From contig JAISOR010000154.1 of NCBI GenBank assembly GCA_031275535.1, positions 1 through 9,614 of the forward strand: DNA of 9,614 nt. Reading direction: 5' to 3'. The position numbers and the translations under genes are program-made. Source of the DNA: Treponema sp. (GTDB lineage: Bacteria; Spirochaetota; Spirochaetia; Treponematales; Breznakiellaceae). How positions within the stretch are numbered: position 1 is the stretch's first letter; every line of letters begins with the position of its first letter. The notes beneath the pieces were generated by a model that saw only the letters and a program-made list of their open reading frames with translations, searched no databases and was not told the origin of the DNA. Below, in pieces: positions 1-6,493 of this stretch.

Positions 1-241
1 GGAACAGTTCCCGCTTCCCCTGGAAATAGGCCTTGATGGTGGAGAGGAGCAGGCTCTTGCCGAAACGCCGGGGCCGGCCTAAAAAGTAGGGCTTGCCCTC
101 AGTTGCCAGCCGGTAGATGTAGGCGGTCTTGTCCACGTACACATAGCCGCCGGTGCGGATATCCTCAAAGTCCTGGATGCCGATGGGCATTTTGCGCTGA
201 ACCATACCGCCAGTATAGCAGAAGAGCAGCGGATAGTACAT
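1..241 (-). CDS. AAA-ATPase-like protein (PF09820/DUF1703 type), N-terminal fragment
   Basis: The reverse strand encodes the N-terminus of an AAA-ATPase-like protein, and the gene continues past the left edge. Visible in order are the family opening [11 protein letters not shown], then [13 protein letters not shown], then the P-loop-like segment [14 protein letters not shown] with the Lys-Ser of a Walker A variant. In known families this N-terminal ATPase is usually followed by a PD-(D/E)XK nuclease-like domain; that part is not visible here. The cellular role of these proteins is poorly established. Three in-frame ATGs compete, at 241, 205 and 190. The one at 241 has a G-rich ribosome-binding stretch about 6 bases upstream but adds an unusual hydrophobic leader. 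The one at 205 fits the usual family start better but lacks a good site. The gene diverges from the operon and has no evident link to amino acid synthesis. Family assignment is from recognised motifs. Confidence 0.8.
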   Translation of the reverse strand, partial: MYYPLLFCYTGGMVQRKMPIGIQDFEDIRTGGYVYVDKTAYIYRLATEGKPYFLGRPRRFGKSLLLSTIKAYFQGKRELF

Positions 242-299
242 GAAAGATCCCCCCACTCCACACTCCTCCCCACTGACTTTAACTATAATGCAGGCCCTT

Positions 300-327
300 C
301 AATTTTCTTGAAAAATTGCCCAATTTT
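300..327. promoter_or_regulatory. AT-rich overlapping inverted repeats, candidate operator
   Basis: The 7-mer CAATTTT occurs at 300-306 and 321-327, and its exact reverse complement AAAATTG at 312-318. The middle arm can therefore pair with either neighbour, giving two overlapping dyads centred near 309 and 319.5. They lie just upstream of the candidate ilvN -35 box and between the two divergent genes, a natural place for a repressor or activator. The left dyad resembles the CodY box of Bacillota but differs in spacing. No regulator is encoded in the window, so a regulatory role is inference. Confidence 0.35.
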
Positions 328-340
328 AGCCCCGGACCGC

Positions 341-369
341 TTGCAAATTATTTGTAAAAAAGATATGAA
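341..369 (+). promoter_or_regulatory. Candidate sigma-70-type promoter of the ilv-leu operon
   Basis: TTGCAA (341-346) and TATGAA (364-369) are separated by 17 bases, close to the vegetative -35/-10 pattern. Transcription would start near 376-377, about 55 bases before ilvN. An isolated TATAAT at 284-289 on the same strand lacks a recognisable -35 at the right distance. It is a weaker alternative. Confidence 0.4.
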
Positions 370-372
370 TAT

Positions 373-407
373 AAAAAGCACCGGGGACCCGGCGGGGGCC
401 CGGTGCT
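373..407 (-). terminator. GC-rich hairpin in the ilvN leader; terminator-like on the minus strand
   Basis: AGCACCGGG (377-385) pairs perfectly with CCCGGTGCT (399-407), a 9-bp GC-rich stem with a 13-base loop. Read on the minus strand, the stem is followed by a run of five T, which is the form of an intrinsic terminator. Read on the plus strand there is no T-run, and the hairpin falls almost exactly at the predicted 5' end of the ilvN message. It could stop antisense transcription toward the divergent gene, or protect the 5' end of the operon transcript. The structure is certain from the sequence; its function is inferred. Confidence 0.5.
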
Positions 408-430
408 AAATTCTGTTAACGGAGGGTGGC

Positions 431-928
431 ATGAAGCAGCATGTGGTGTCGGCTTTGGTAGAAAACCGGTCGGGCACGCTGAGCCGGGTTTCCGGCCTCT
501 TCAGCCGCCGGGGGTTCAACATCGACAGTCTGACTGTCGGGGAGACCGAAGACACTTCCATCTCCCGGATGACCATCGCGGTAAGCGGATCGGATCCGGT
601 GCTTGAACAGATCATAAAACAACTCGGAAAGCTCGTGGATGTTATCGCCGTCCGGGAACTGGATCCTTCATCCTGCATACGCCGGGAGATCATGCTCCTC
701 AAAATCGGCGCCAATGAGACCACCCGCCCGGCGGTTATTGAGATTGCCGGTATTTTTCGTTCCCGTGTTATCGATGTTTCCCCTTCCACTATTACTATTG
801 AGGCCACCGGCGATATGGAAAAGCTGAACGGCCTTCTCCTCCTTCTACGCCCCTATGGCGTCCTGGAACTTGCCCGCACCGGCCTTGTAGCGCTGGAGCG
901 GGGCTCCCTGGTACTAAGCATTAAATAG
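431..928 (+). CDS. ilvN: Acetolactate synthase small (regulatory) subunit IlvN/IlvH
   Basis: This is the regulatory subunit of acetohydroxyacid synthase. It activates the catalytic subunit IlvB and confers valine feedback inhibition. At 165 residues it has the usual full length. An N-terminal ACT domain (about 3-75) opens with VENRSGTLSRVSGLFSRRGF and ends near KLVDVIAVREL. The C-terminal ALS_ss_C domain follows, with REIMLLKI near 95 and RTGLVALERG near 150. Gly15 and Asn30 match the valine-binding Gly14 and Asn29 of E. coli IlvH, so valine sensitivity is expected. The start has GGAGGG at 421-426, a slightly short 4 bases from the ATG. It is the first gene of the operon, while its catalytic partner ilvB is the last gene seen. 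A structured 128-base spacer separates it from ilvC. Confidence 0.97.
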   Translation: MKQHVVSALVENRSGTLSRVSGLFSRRGFNIDSLTVGETEDTSISRMTIAVSGSDPVLEQIIKQLGKLVDVIAVRELDPSSCIRREIMLLKIGANETTRPAVIEIAGIFRSRVIDVSPSTITIEATGDMEKLNGLLLLLRPYGVLELARTGLVALERGSLVLSIK

Positions 929-987
929 CCGGTAATTGCACGGCGGTTTCCTGTGGGACCCCCGCCGTAAGACAATTACCGGATTTT
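929..987 (+). terminator. Long two-part hairpin with T-run after ilvN; terminator or attenuator
   Basis: Directly after the ilvN stop codon, CCGGTAATTG (929-938) pairs perfectly with CAATTACCGG (973-982). Inside it, ACGGCGG (940-946) pairs with CCGCCGT (962-968), with a small asymmetric bulge between stems and a 15-base loop. Four T follow at 984-987. This is terminator-like on the plus strand. Because the operon clearly continues, partial termination, RNA processing or transcript stabilisation are the likely roles. No leader peptide or T-box signature is seen. Confidence 0.5.
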
Positions 988-994
988 CTCGCAT

Positions 995-1017
995 CCCCTG
1001 GGCTAAGACCCTTGGGG
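995..1017 (+). promoter_or_regulatory. Small GC stem-loop in the ilvN-ilvC spacer
   Basis: CCCC (995-998) pairs with GGGG (1014-1017), and GGG (1000-1002) with CCC (1009-1011), around a 6-base loop with one or two bulged bases. It is the second of three consecutive stem-loops in this spacer. By itself it is weak; the interest comes from its position. Confidence 0.3.
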
Positions 1018-1026
1018 TCAATAAAT

Positions 1027-1050
1027 TACAGGTAAATCCTGTAGAGGAGG
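1027..1050 (+). promoter_or_regulatory. Stem-loop abutting the ilvC ribosome-binding site
   Basis: TACAGG (1027-1032) pairs with CCTGTA (1038-1043) around a 5-base loop. The strong ribosome-binding site GAGGAGG (1044-1050) begins at the next base, 6 bases before the ilvC ATG. The hairpin could keep the site exposed or affect ribosome loading. The structure is seen; the role is inference. Confidence 0.4.
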
Positions 1051-1056
1051 CAGTAT

Positions 1057-2058
1057 ATGGCGATTATGTTTTATGAAAAAGATTGCGACCTGGGGGCGCT
1101 AAAGGGAAAAACCATCGCGGTCATCGGGTATGGTTCCCAGGGGCATGCCCATGCCCTAAACGCGAAGGAATCGGGGTGCAAGGTGATGGTGGGCCTCTAT
1201 GAGGGTTCCCCCTCCTGGAAGCGGGCGGAAGCGGCGGGGCTGGAAGTAAGGACCGCAAAGGACGCCGCGGCCGCGGCGGATTTTATCATGATCCTGGTGA
1301 ATGATGAAAAACAGGCCCGGCTCTATGGGGAGTCTATCAAGCCGGGGCTTAAACCCGGCAAGACCCTGGCCTTTGCCCATGGTTTTAACATCCACTTTGG
1401 ACAGATCCTGCCCCCGGAGGATATCAATGTGGTGATGATCGCGCCCAAGGGGCCGGGCCACACGGTCCGGGAGCAGTACCAGGCCGGGGCGGGGGTTCCC
1501 TGCCTGGTCGCGGTACATCAGGACGCTACCGGCGACGCCAAGCGCCTGGCCCTGGCCTATGCGGCGGCCATCGGCGGCGCCCGGGCGGGGGTGCTGGAGA
1601 CCACCTTTAAGGAAGAGACCGAGACGGACCTCTTTGGGGAACAGGCGGTCCTCTGCGGCGGGGTTGCGGCCCTGATGAAGGCGGGCTACGAAGTCCTTAC
1701 CGAGGCGGGGTACCAGCCGGAGAGCGCCTACTTCGAGGTGATGCACGAGATGAAGCTTATCATCGATCTGGTAAACCGGGGGGGACTCTCCTATATGCGG
1801 TACTCCATTTCCGACACCGCCGAATACGGCGACTACATAAGCGGCCCCAAGATCATCACCGAAGAAACAAAAAACACCATGCGTCAGATTTTGAAGGAGA
1901 TACAGAACGGCAAATTTGCCAAGGACTGGATCAGCGAAAATCAGGTAAACCGGCCCGTCTTCAATAGAATGCGGGCCATAGAAGCCCAGCATCCCATCGA
2001 AAAGGTGGGAAAGGAACTCCGCTCCATGATGAGCTGGCTGGGTAAACCGGAGGTTTGA
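1057..2058 (+). CDS. ilvC: Ketol-acid reductoisomerase, class I (short form)
   Basis: IlvC carries out the Mg-dependent alkyl migration and NAD(P)H reduction of acetolactate and acetohydroxybutyrate to the dihydroxy acids of the valine and isoleucine pathways. At 333 residues it is the short class I enzyme. The N-terminal Rossmann domain carries GYGSQGHA at 24-31. The C-terminal helical domain carries the acidic metal site. Residues expected at the active site are present: His108, Lys131, Asp191, Glu195, Glu227, Glu231 and Ser252. The cofactor loop after strand 2 reads GLYEGSPSW, with Ser51 and Ser53 in place to bind the NADPH 2'-phosphate. Tyr48 replaces the arginine of some relatives, so cofactor preference is likely NADPH but not certain. 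A strong ribosome-binding site supports the start. leuA follows after 3 bases, so the two genes are surely co-transcribed. Confidence 0.98.
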   Translation: MAIMFYEKDCDLGALKGKTIAVIGYGSQGHAHALNAKESGCKVMVGLYEGSPSWKRAEAAGLEVRTAKDAAAAADFIMILVNDEKQARLYGESIKPGLKPGKTLAFAHGFNIHFGQILPPEDINVVMIAPKGPGHTVREQYQAGAGVPCLVAVHQDATGDAKRLALAYAAAIGGARAGVLETTFKEETETDLFGEQAVLCGGVAALMKAGYEVLTEAGYQPESAYFEVMHEMKLIIDLVNRGGLSYMRYSISDTAEYGDYISGPKIITEETKNTMRQILKEIQNGKFAKDWISENQVNRPVFNRMRAIEAQHPIEKVGKELRSMMSWLGKPEV

Positions 2059-2061
2059 AAA

Positions 2062-3603
2062 ATGGCAAGTAACGATACGACCCGGATCATCAGGATCTTT
2101 GACACTACCCTTAGGGATGGGGAACAGGCACCGGGATGCAGCATGAATCCTCAGGAAAAACTGGAGGTCGCCAGGCGACTGGAAAAGTTAGGGGTAGATA
2201 TTATGGAGGCCGGGTTCCCCGCGTCCAGCCCGGGGGATCTGGAATCGGTTAAAACCATAGCGGGGATCGTCAAGGACTGTACCGTGGCGGGGCTCTGCCG
2301 GTGTCTGGAGAAGGATATCGACGCCGGCCGGGAAGCCCTGGCCCGGGCGGCCCATCCCCGGATCCACGTGTTCCTGGCCACATCCCCCATCCACATGGAG
2401 TACAAGCTTAAAATGACGCCGGATCAGGTGGTGGAACAGGCGGTATCCGCGGTGAAGTACGCCGGAAAATTCTGCGCCGATGTGGAGTTTTCCGCCGAGG
2501 ACGCCTCCCGGAGCGATCCCGATTTTGTATGCCGGGTCTTTGGGGAGGTCATCAAGGCGGGGGCTTCTACCCTCAATATCCCCGACACGGTGGGTTACGC
2601 CATGCCCGATGAATTCGGGCGGCTGGTCAAATATATCCGGGAGCATACCCCCGGCGGGGAGGGGGCAAAATTTTCGGTCCATGTGCATAACGATCTGGGG
2701 CTTGCGGTGGCCAACAGCCTGGCCGCTATTCAGAACGGGGCGGACCAGGTCGAGTGTACGATCAACGGCATCGGCGAGCGGGCGGGGAACGCCTCCCTGG
2801 AAGAGATCGTCATGGCCCTGCGGGTCAGGAGGGATTACCTCCAGGCCGATACCAGGCTCGATACTACCCAGATCTACGGTACCAGCCGCCTGGTAACCCA
2901 GGTAACGGGGGTGAAGGTTCAGCCCAACAAGGCCATTGTGGGGGACAACGCCTTTGCCCACGAGGCGGGGATCCATCAACATGGGGTTCTGGCAAACCGG
3001 ACCACCTACGAGATCATGACCCCCGAATCGGTGGGTATCTCCACGAACCAGATGGTCCTGGGTAAACATTCGGGCCGCCATGCCTTTGAGGATCGCCTAA
3101 AAACCCTGGGGCTTAGTGTGGATGCCGCGACCATGGAAAACATCTTTGCGGAGTTTAAGGCCCTGGCGGATAAGAAAAAGGTGGTGAGTGACCGGGACAT
3201 CGAAGCCCTGGTGATGGGCGCCGCCGCATCGGTGCCGGAGACCTGGAAGCTGGATCACTGGGCGGTGAACACCGGTTCCGCCCTGGGGGCCAGCGGCACC
3301 ATCCGGCTTCAGCACAAGGACGGCAAGTATCAGAAACTGGTTTCCATGGGGGATGGCCCCATAGACTCGATCTTTAAGGCCATCAACCAGATCATCGGCA
3401 AGGAACCGGAACTGGAACTTTACGAGATCGGGGCCATTACGGGGGGCTCCGCTTCCCAGGGGGAGACCATGGTAAAGATCGCCCTCAATGGCCGGCGCTG
3501 GAACGGGCGGGGCGTTTCCACCGATGTGGTGGAATCCTCGATAAAGGCATATATAGCGGCGATCAACGCCATGGAATGGGAACTAGGGGCCGGATGCGCC
3601 TAG
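2062..3603 (+). CDS. leuA: 2-Isopropylmalate synthase
   Basis: LeuA condenses 2-ketoisovalerate with acetyl-CoA, the first committed step of leucine synthesis. The 513 residues match the bacterial long form. The N-terminal TIM-barrel HMGL-like domain contains FDTTLRDGEQ (13-22) with metal ligand Asp14. SAEDASRSD, IPDTVGY and HVHNDLG follow, with metal-binding His207 and His209. The family signature NGIGERAGN is also present. A linker with GKHSGRHAF leads to the C-terminal LeuA allosteric domain (about 375-510), so leucine feedback inhibition is expected. GGAGG at 2049-2053, inside the end of ilvC, serves as ribosome-binding site, implying tight coupling. The next gene, cimA, is a distant paralogue, so LeuA and CimA lie in tandem. 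The substrate is assigned from the very canonical sequence and context. Confidence 0.97.
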   Translation: MASNDTTRIIRIFDTTLRDGEQAPGCSMNPQEKLEVARRLEKLGVDIMEAGFPASSPGDLESVKTIAGIVKDCTVAGLCRCLEKDIDAGREALARAAHPRIHVFLATSPIHMEYKLKMTPDQVVEQAVSAVKYAGKFCADVEFSAEDASRSDPDFVCRVFGEVIKAGASTLNIPDTVGYAMPDEFGRLVKYIREHTPGGEGAKFSVHVHNDLGLAVANSLAAIQNGADQVECTINGIGERAGNASLEEIVMALRVRRDYLQADTRLDTTQIYGTSRLVTQVTGVKVQPNKAIVGDNAFAHEAGIHQHGVLANRTTYEIMTPESVGISTNQMVLGKHSGRHAFEDRLKTLGLSVDAATMENIFAEFKALADKKKVVSDRDIEALVMGAAASVPETWKLDHWAVNTGSALGASGTIRLQHKDGKYQKLVSMGDGPIDSIFKAINQIIGKEPELELYEIGAITGGSASQGETMVKIALNGRRWNGRGVSTDVVESSIKAYIAAINAMEWELGAGCA

Positions 3604-3618
3604 TTGCAGGGCTTTGCC

Positions 3619-3624
3619 GGGGGA
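3619..3624 (+). promoter_or_regulatory. Ribosome-binding site that decides the cimA start
   Basis: GGGGGA lies 6 bases before the ATG at 3631. The frame is also open from a TTG at 3604, right after the leuA stop, but that codon has no site at a suitable distance. The ATG is preferred. Confidence 0.6.
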
Positions 3625-3630
3625 TTAAAT

Positions 3631-5241
3631 ATGAGTGATACAAACACGCCGGAACTTGAAATCCTGGATACCACCCTCCGGGATGGCGTCCAGGGAGAGG
3701 GGATATCCTTTTCGATACAGGATAAACTCGCCGTGGTCCGGGCCCTGGACGAACTGGGGGTAAGCTGGATAGAGGCGGGGAACCCGGGGAGTAATCCCAA
3801 GGATATGGAATTTTTCCGCCTTGCGGGGAACCTCAACCTGCGGCATGCCCGGCTCTGCGCTTTTGGGCCGACCCGGAAGAAGGGCATCCGCGCAGCGGAG
3901 GACCCCCAGATTAAGAGCCTCCTGGACTCCGCCGCCGGGGCGGTGGTGATCTTTGGGAAGAGCTGGGACCTCCATGTCTCCGAGATCCTGCGGGTGGAGC
4001 CGGAGGAAAATATCGCCATGATCGCCGATACCCTGGCCTTCCTCAAGGACAAGGGGCGGATCGTGATCTACGATGCGGAACATTTCTTTGACGGCTGGCT
4101 TGCCAATCCCGGCTATGCCCTGGCCACGGTAAAGGCCGCCCTGGACGCCGGCGCGGACCGGATCGTACTCTGCGATACCAACGGCGGGAATTTCCCGGAT
4201 ACCATCACCGCGGGAGTCCAGGCGGTGTCCGCCCTTTCTTCCGGCCCGGCCCGCATAGGCATCCATGCCCATAACGATTCCGATATGGCCAGCGCCTGTT
4301 CCCTGGCCGCGGTAAAGGCCGGGTGCCGTCATGTGCAGGGGACCCTGGTGGGCTTTGGGGAACGCTGCGGCAATACCAGCCTGGCGGCGGTGATCCCCAG
4401 CATCGAACTTAAGCTGGGGCTTCGCTGCCTTCCCCCGGGCAGGCTGGAACATATTTCGGAATTGACCCGCCGGGTGGCGGAGATCGCCAATGTACCGGTT
4501 CCCGGCAATATGCCCTACGTGGGGGCCCACGCCTTTTCCCACAAGGCGGGGATGCATGCCGACGGTATTCTCAAGGTCCGCCATTCCTTTGAGCATATAG
4601 ACCCCGCCCTGGTGGGGAATGACCGGCATTTTTTGATGAGTGAAGTAGGGGGCCGTTCCGCCATTGCCGAACGGGCCAGGAAGATCGACCCCGCCATCAC
4701 CAAGGATCACCCCGTAACCGCCGCGTTGGCGGCGAAACTCAAAACCCTGGAAGCCGGGGGCTGGCAGTTCGAAGGGGCCGACGGGAGCTTTGAACTCCTG
4801 GTCCGCCGGGAACTGGGTAAGTATCAGCCCCTCTTTAGGATAGAAGCCTATAGGGTGGTCAGCGAGCATCCCAACGGGGAGGCCATAGCCTGTTCCCACG
4901 CCTGGGTCAAGGTTTGGGTGGACGGTCAGCACGAGATCGCCGCCGCCGAGGGGGACGGGCCCGTGAACGCCCTGGACGGCGCCCTTCGCCGGGCCCTTAC
5001 CCATTTCTACCCGGAGCTGGAACAGGTCCGGCTTTCGGATTATAAGGTCCGGGTCATCGACGGCAAGGACGCCACCGCCGCCAAGGTCCGGGTCCTTATT
5101 CAATCCACCGACGGGGTAAACACCTGGAGTACCCTGGGGGTTTCCGAGGACATTATCGATGCCAGCCGCGCCGCCCTGGTCGATTCCATTGAGTACAAGT
5201 TGATTGGGGATATTGAACGCCGGTTTAAGGCTTATTTGTGA
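3631..5241 (+). CDS. cimA: (R)-citramalate synthase
   Basis: CimA condenses pyruvate with acetyl-CoA to (R)-citramalate, which leads through citraconate and 3-methylmalate to 2-oxobutyrate. This makes isoleucine without threonine deaminase. With the ATG at 3631 it has 536 residues, the usual length of the TIGR00977-type family. The N-terminal TIM barrel starts EILDTTLRDGVQGEG (metal ligand Asp13). It continues with IEAGNPGSNPKD, GKSWDLHV, DAEHFFDGW, LCDTNGG and HAHNDSD (metal ligands His212 and His214), then GFGERCGN. A linker has HAFSHKAGMHADG and SEVGGRSA. A C-terminal LeuA-type regulatory domain (about 395-530) suggests feedback control, probably by isoleucine. GNPGSNPKD and DAEHFFDG separate it from LeuA and homocitrate synthase. 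It starts 27 bases after leuA. Functional assignment is strong from family features; in vivo substrate is inference. Confidence 0.93.
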   Translation: MSDTNTPELEILDTTLRDGVQGEGISFSIQDKLAVVRALDELGVSWIEAGNPGSNPKDMEFFRLAGNLNLRHARLCAFGPTRKKGIRAAEDPQIKSLLDSAAGAVVIFGKSWDLHVSEILRVEPEENIAMIADTLAFLKDKGRIVIYDAEHFFDGWLANPGYALATVKAALDAGADRIVLCDTNGGNFPDTITAGVQAVSALSSGPARIGIHAHNDSDMASACSLAAVKAGCRHVQGTLVGFGERCGNTSLAAVIPSIELKLGLRCLPPGRLEHISELTRRVAEIANVPVPGNMPYVGAHAFSHKAGMHADGILKVRHSFEHIDPALVGNDRHFLMSEVGGRSAIAERARKIDPAITKDHPVTAALAAKLKTLEAGGWQFEGADGSFELLVRRELGKYQPLFRIEAYRVVSEHPNGEAIACSHAWVKVWVDGQHEIAAAEGDGPVNALDGALRRALTHFYPELEQVRLSDYKVRVIDGKDATAAKVRVLIQSTDGVNTWSTLGVSEDIIDASRAALVDSIEYKLIGDIERRFKAYL

Positions 5242-5242
5242 A

Positions 5243-5289
5243 GATCGAGGCTTTCCCAAAACTTTAGTTTTGGGAAAGCAACCTCGATC
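5243..5289. repeat. Long palindrome, copy 1 of a dispersed hairpin repeat
   Basis: In the cimA-leuB gap, CTTTCCCAAAACT (5251-5263) pairs with AGTTTTGGGAAAG (5266-5278). The outer arms GATCGAGG (5243-5250) and CCTCGATC (5282-5289) also pair, with a 3-base bulge at 5279-5281. The total is about 20 bp of stem with a tiny loop. The core recurs after ilvD at 8159-8194. No T-run follows, so it is not a standard terminator. It looks like a REP-like or MITE-like intergenic element, or an mRNA-stabilising hairpin. Confidence 0.8.
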
Positions 5290-5300
5290 CTATGCTGGAA

Positions 5301-5308
5301 GGAGGAGG
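5301..5308 (+). promoter_or_regulatory. Ribosome-binding site that decides the leuB start
   Basis: GGAGGAGG is 7 bases before the ATG at 5316. An upstream in-frame ATG at 5292 would place this site inside the coding region and has no good site of its own. The 5316 start also puts the family opening ([15 protein letters not shown]) at residue 2. Confidence 0.75.
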
Positions 5309-5315
5309 TAGAAAG

Positions 5316-6485
5316 ATGAAGTGTACCATAGCGTTGGTTCCCGGCGACGGGATTGGACCGGATGTGATCAAAGAGGGGGTGGAAGTTCTGGATGCCCTGG
5401 GGGATCTCTACGGACATCAATTTAACTATGTGGAACTGGAGGCCGGGGGCCGGGCCATTGACTCCACCGGGGAACCGCTGCCCGCCGCTGTCCTGGAGGC
5501 GGCGAAACAATGCGACGCGGTGTTACTGGGCGCCGTGGGGGGACCCCGGTGGGATACCCTGCCGGGCCGCCTCCGCCCGGAACAGGCCCTGCTGGGCCTG
5601 CGCTCCGGCCTGGGGGTTTTTGCCAACCTCCGGCCCGCGGCGCTGCTCCCCCAGCTAAGGGCCGCCTGTCCCCTCAAGGACGAGGTCCTTATGGCGGGTA
5701 ACAGCGAGGGAAAGCCCGGTTTTGATCTGCTCATTGTCCGGGAGCTGACCGGAGGCTTGTACTTTGGTGAACGGGGCCGGAGCGATGACGGAAATTCCGC
5801 CTTTGATACGGAGCGGTATTCCAGGGCGGAAATTGAAAGGGTCCTGCGGGTGGCCTATGCCGCGGCGGCACAGCGCCGGAAGAAGCTCTGCGTGGTGGAT
5901 AAGGCCAATGTGCTTGAGTCTTCCCGGCTTTGGCGGGAGACCGCCCAGGGGATGGCAAAGGAATATCCGGATATAGAAACCGCTTATATGTATGTGGATA
6001 ACTGCGCCATGCAGCTTGTCCGTTCTCCCGGCCAATTCGACGTGATCGTTACCTCCAACCTCTTTGGAGACATCCTCTCCGATGAAGCCTCGGTCCTGAC
6101 CGGCTCGATTGGGATGCTTGCGTCCGCAAGCCTCGGCGCCGCCGGGGATCCCCTGGCAAAAAACGGCCATCCCATGGGGATCTATGAACCCATCCACGGC
6201 TCCGCCCCGGACATTGCCGGGACGGATATCGCCAATCCCCTGGCCGCCATCCTCTCCGCGGCCCTGATGGTCCGGTACTCCTTTGGGCTTGAAAAAGAAG
6301 CCGCCGCCATTGAGGCTGCGGTGAACTCGGTCCTGGACGCGGGACTGCGGACCAGGGACATCGCTGCTCGCAGCGCCGCTGCCCGCAGCGATGCGGCCCG
6401 CAGCGCCGGAACCGGCCCGGAAAAAATAGTCGGCACCCGGGAGATGGGCCGGGCGGTCTTAAAGGCCCTGGAAACAAAAAAATAG
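5316..6485 (+). CDS. leuB: 3-Isopropylmalate dehydrogenase, with a C-terminal repeat insertion
   Basis: LeuB oxidatively decarboxylates 3-isopropylmalate to 2-ketoisocaproate using NAD and Mg. Beside cimA it probably also acts on 3-methylmalate in the citramalate route to isoleucine (inference). The 389 residues are somewhat long for the family, usually about 350-370. Visible are PGDGIGPD (9-16), [27 protein letters not shown] (Tyr149) and [10 protein letters not shown] (catalytic Lys196). Asp228, Asp252 and Asp256 fit the metal site, followed by [12 protein letters not shown] near the NAD-binding region. Near the C-terminus, residues 350-364 form three tandem copies of AARS(A/D). They replace the short loop before the conserved GTREMG and account for much of the extra length. 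The catalytic core is intact, so activity is expected. The gene follows a long palindrome, and its stop codon overlaps the ilvD ribosome-binding site. Confidence 0.96.
   Translation: MKCTIALVPGDGIGPDVIKEGVEVLDALGDLYGHQFNYVELEAGGRAIDSTGEPLPAAVLEAAKQCDAVLLGAVGGPRWDTLPGRLRPEQALLGLRSGLGVFANLRPAALLPQLRAACPLKDEVLMAGNSEGKPGFDLLIVRELTGGLYFGERGRSDDGNSAFDTERYSRAEIERVLRVAYAAAAQRRKKLCVVDKANVLESSRLWRETAQGMAKEYPDIETAYMYVDNCAMQLVRSPGQFDVIVTSNLFGDILSDEASVLTGSIGMLASASLGAAGDPLAKNGHPMGIYEPIHGSAPDIAGTDIANPLAAILSAALMVRYSFGLEKEAAAIEAAVNSVLDAGLRTRDIAARSAAARSDAARSAGTGPEKIVGTREMGRAVLKALETKK
6363..6407 (+). repeat. Three tandem 15-bp repeats within leuB
   Basis: The units at 6363-6377, 6378-6392 and 6393-6407 read GCTGCTCGCAGCGCC, GCTGCCCGCAGCGAT and GCGGCCCGCAGCGCC. 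Each differs from the next at two to four bases. The unit length is a multiple of three, so the array adds five-residue steps ([15 protein letters not shown]) without breaking the frame. Confidence 0.85.
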
Positions 6486-6493
6486 GAGTATAT

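Noticed and set aside
421..434. T-box-like string AGGGTGGCA before ilvN
   Set aside because: It overlaps the ribosome-binding site and start codon, matches only part of the T-box consensus, and no specifier stem or downstream terminator is present.
953..970. Possible leader peptide in the ilvN-ilvC spacer
   Set aside because: The GTG frame encodes only five residues (V-G-P-P-P), lacks a ribosome-binding site and has no run of Ile, Leu or Val codons.
3631..5241. Homocitrate synthase (NifV-like) as an alternative to CimA
   Set aside because: The length of 536 residues, the C-terminal regulatory domain and the motifs GNPGSNPKD and DAEHFFDGW fit the citramalate synthase family, and the operon is for branched-chain amino acids.
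3625..5259. Long open frame on the minus strand opposite cimA
   Set aside because: The plus strand encodes a canonical full-length CimA. The antisense frame is open because of GC-rich third positions, is Gly/Pro-rich and matches no family I recognise.
5243..5289. Rho-independent terminator ending the operon after cimA
   Set aside because: There is no T-run after the stem, and leuB follows with a strong ribosome-binding site 12 bases later.
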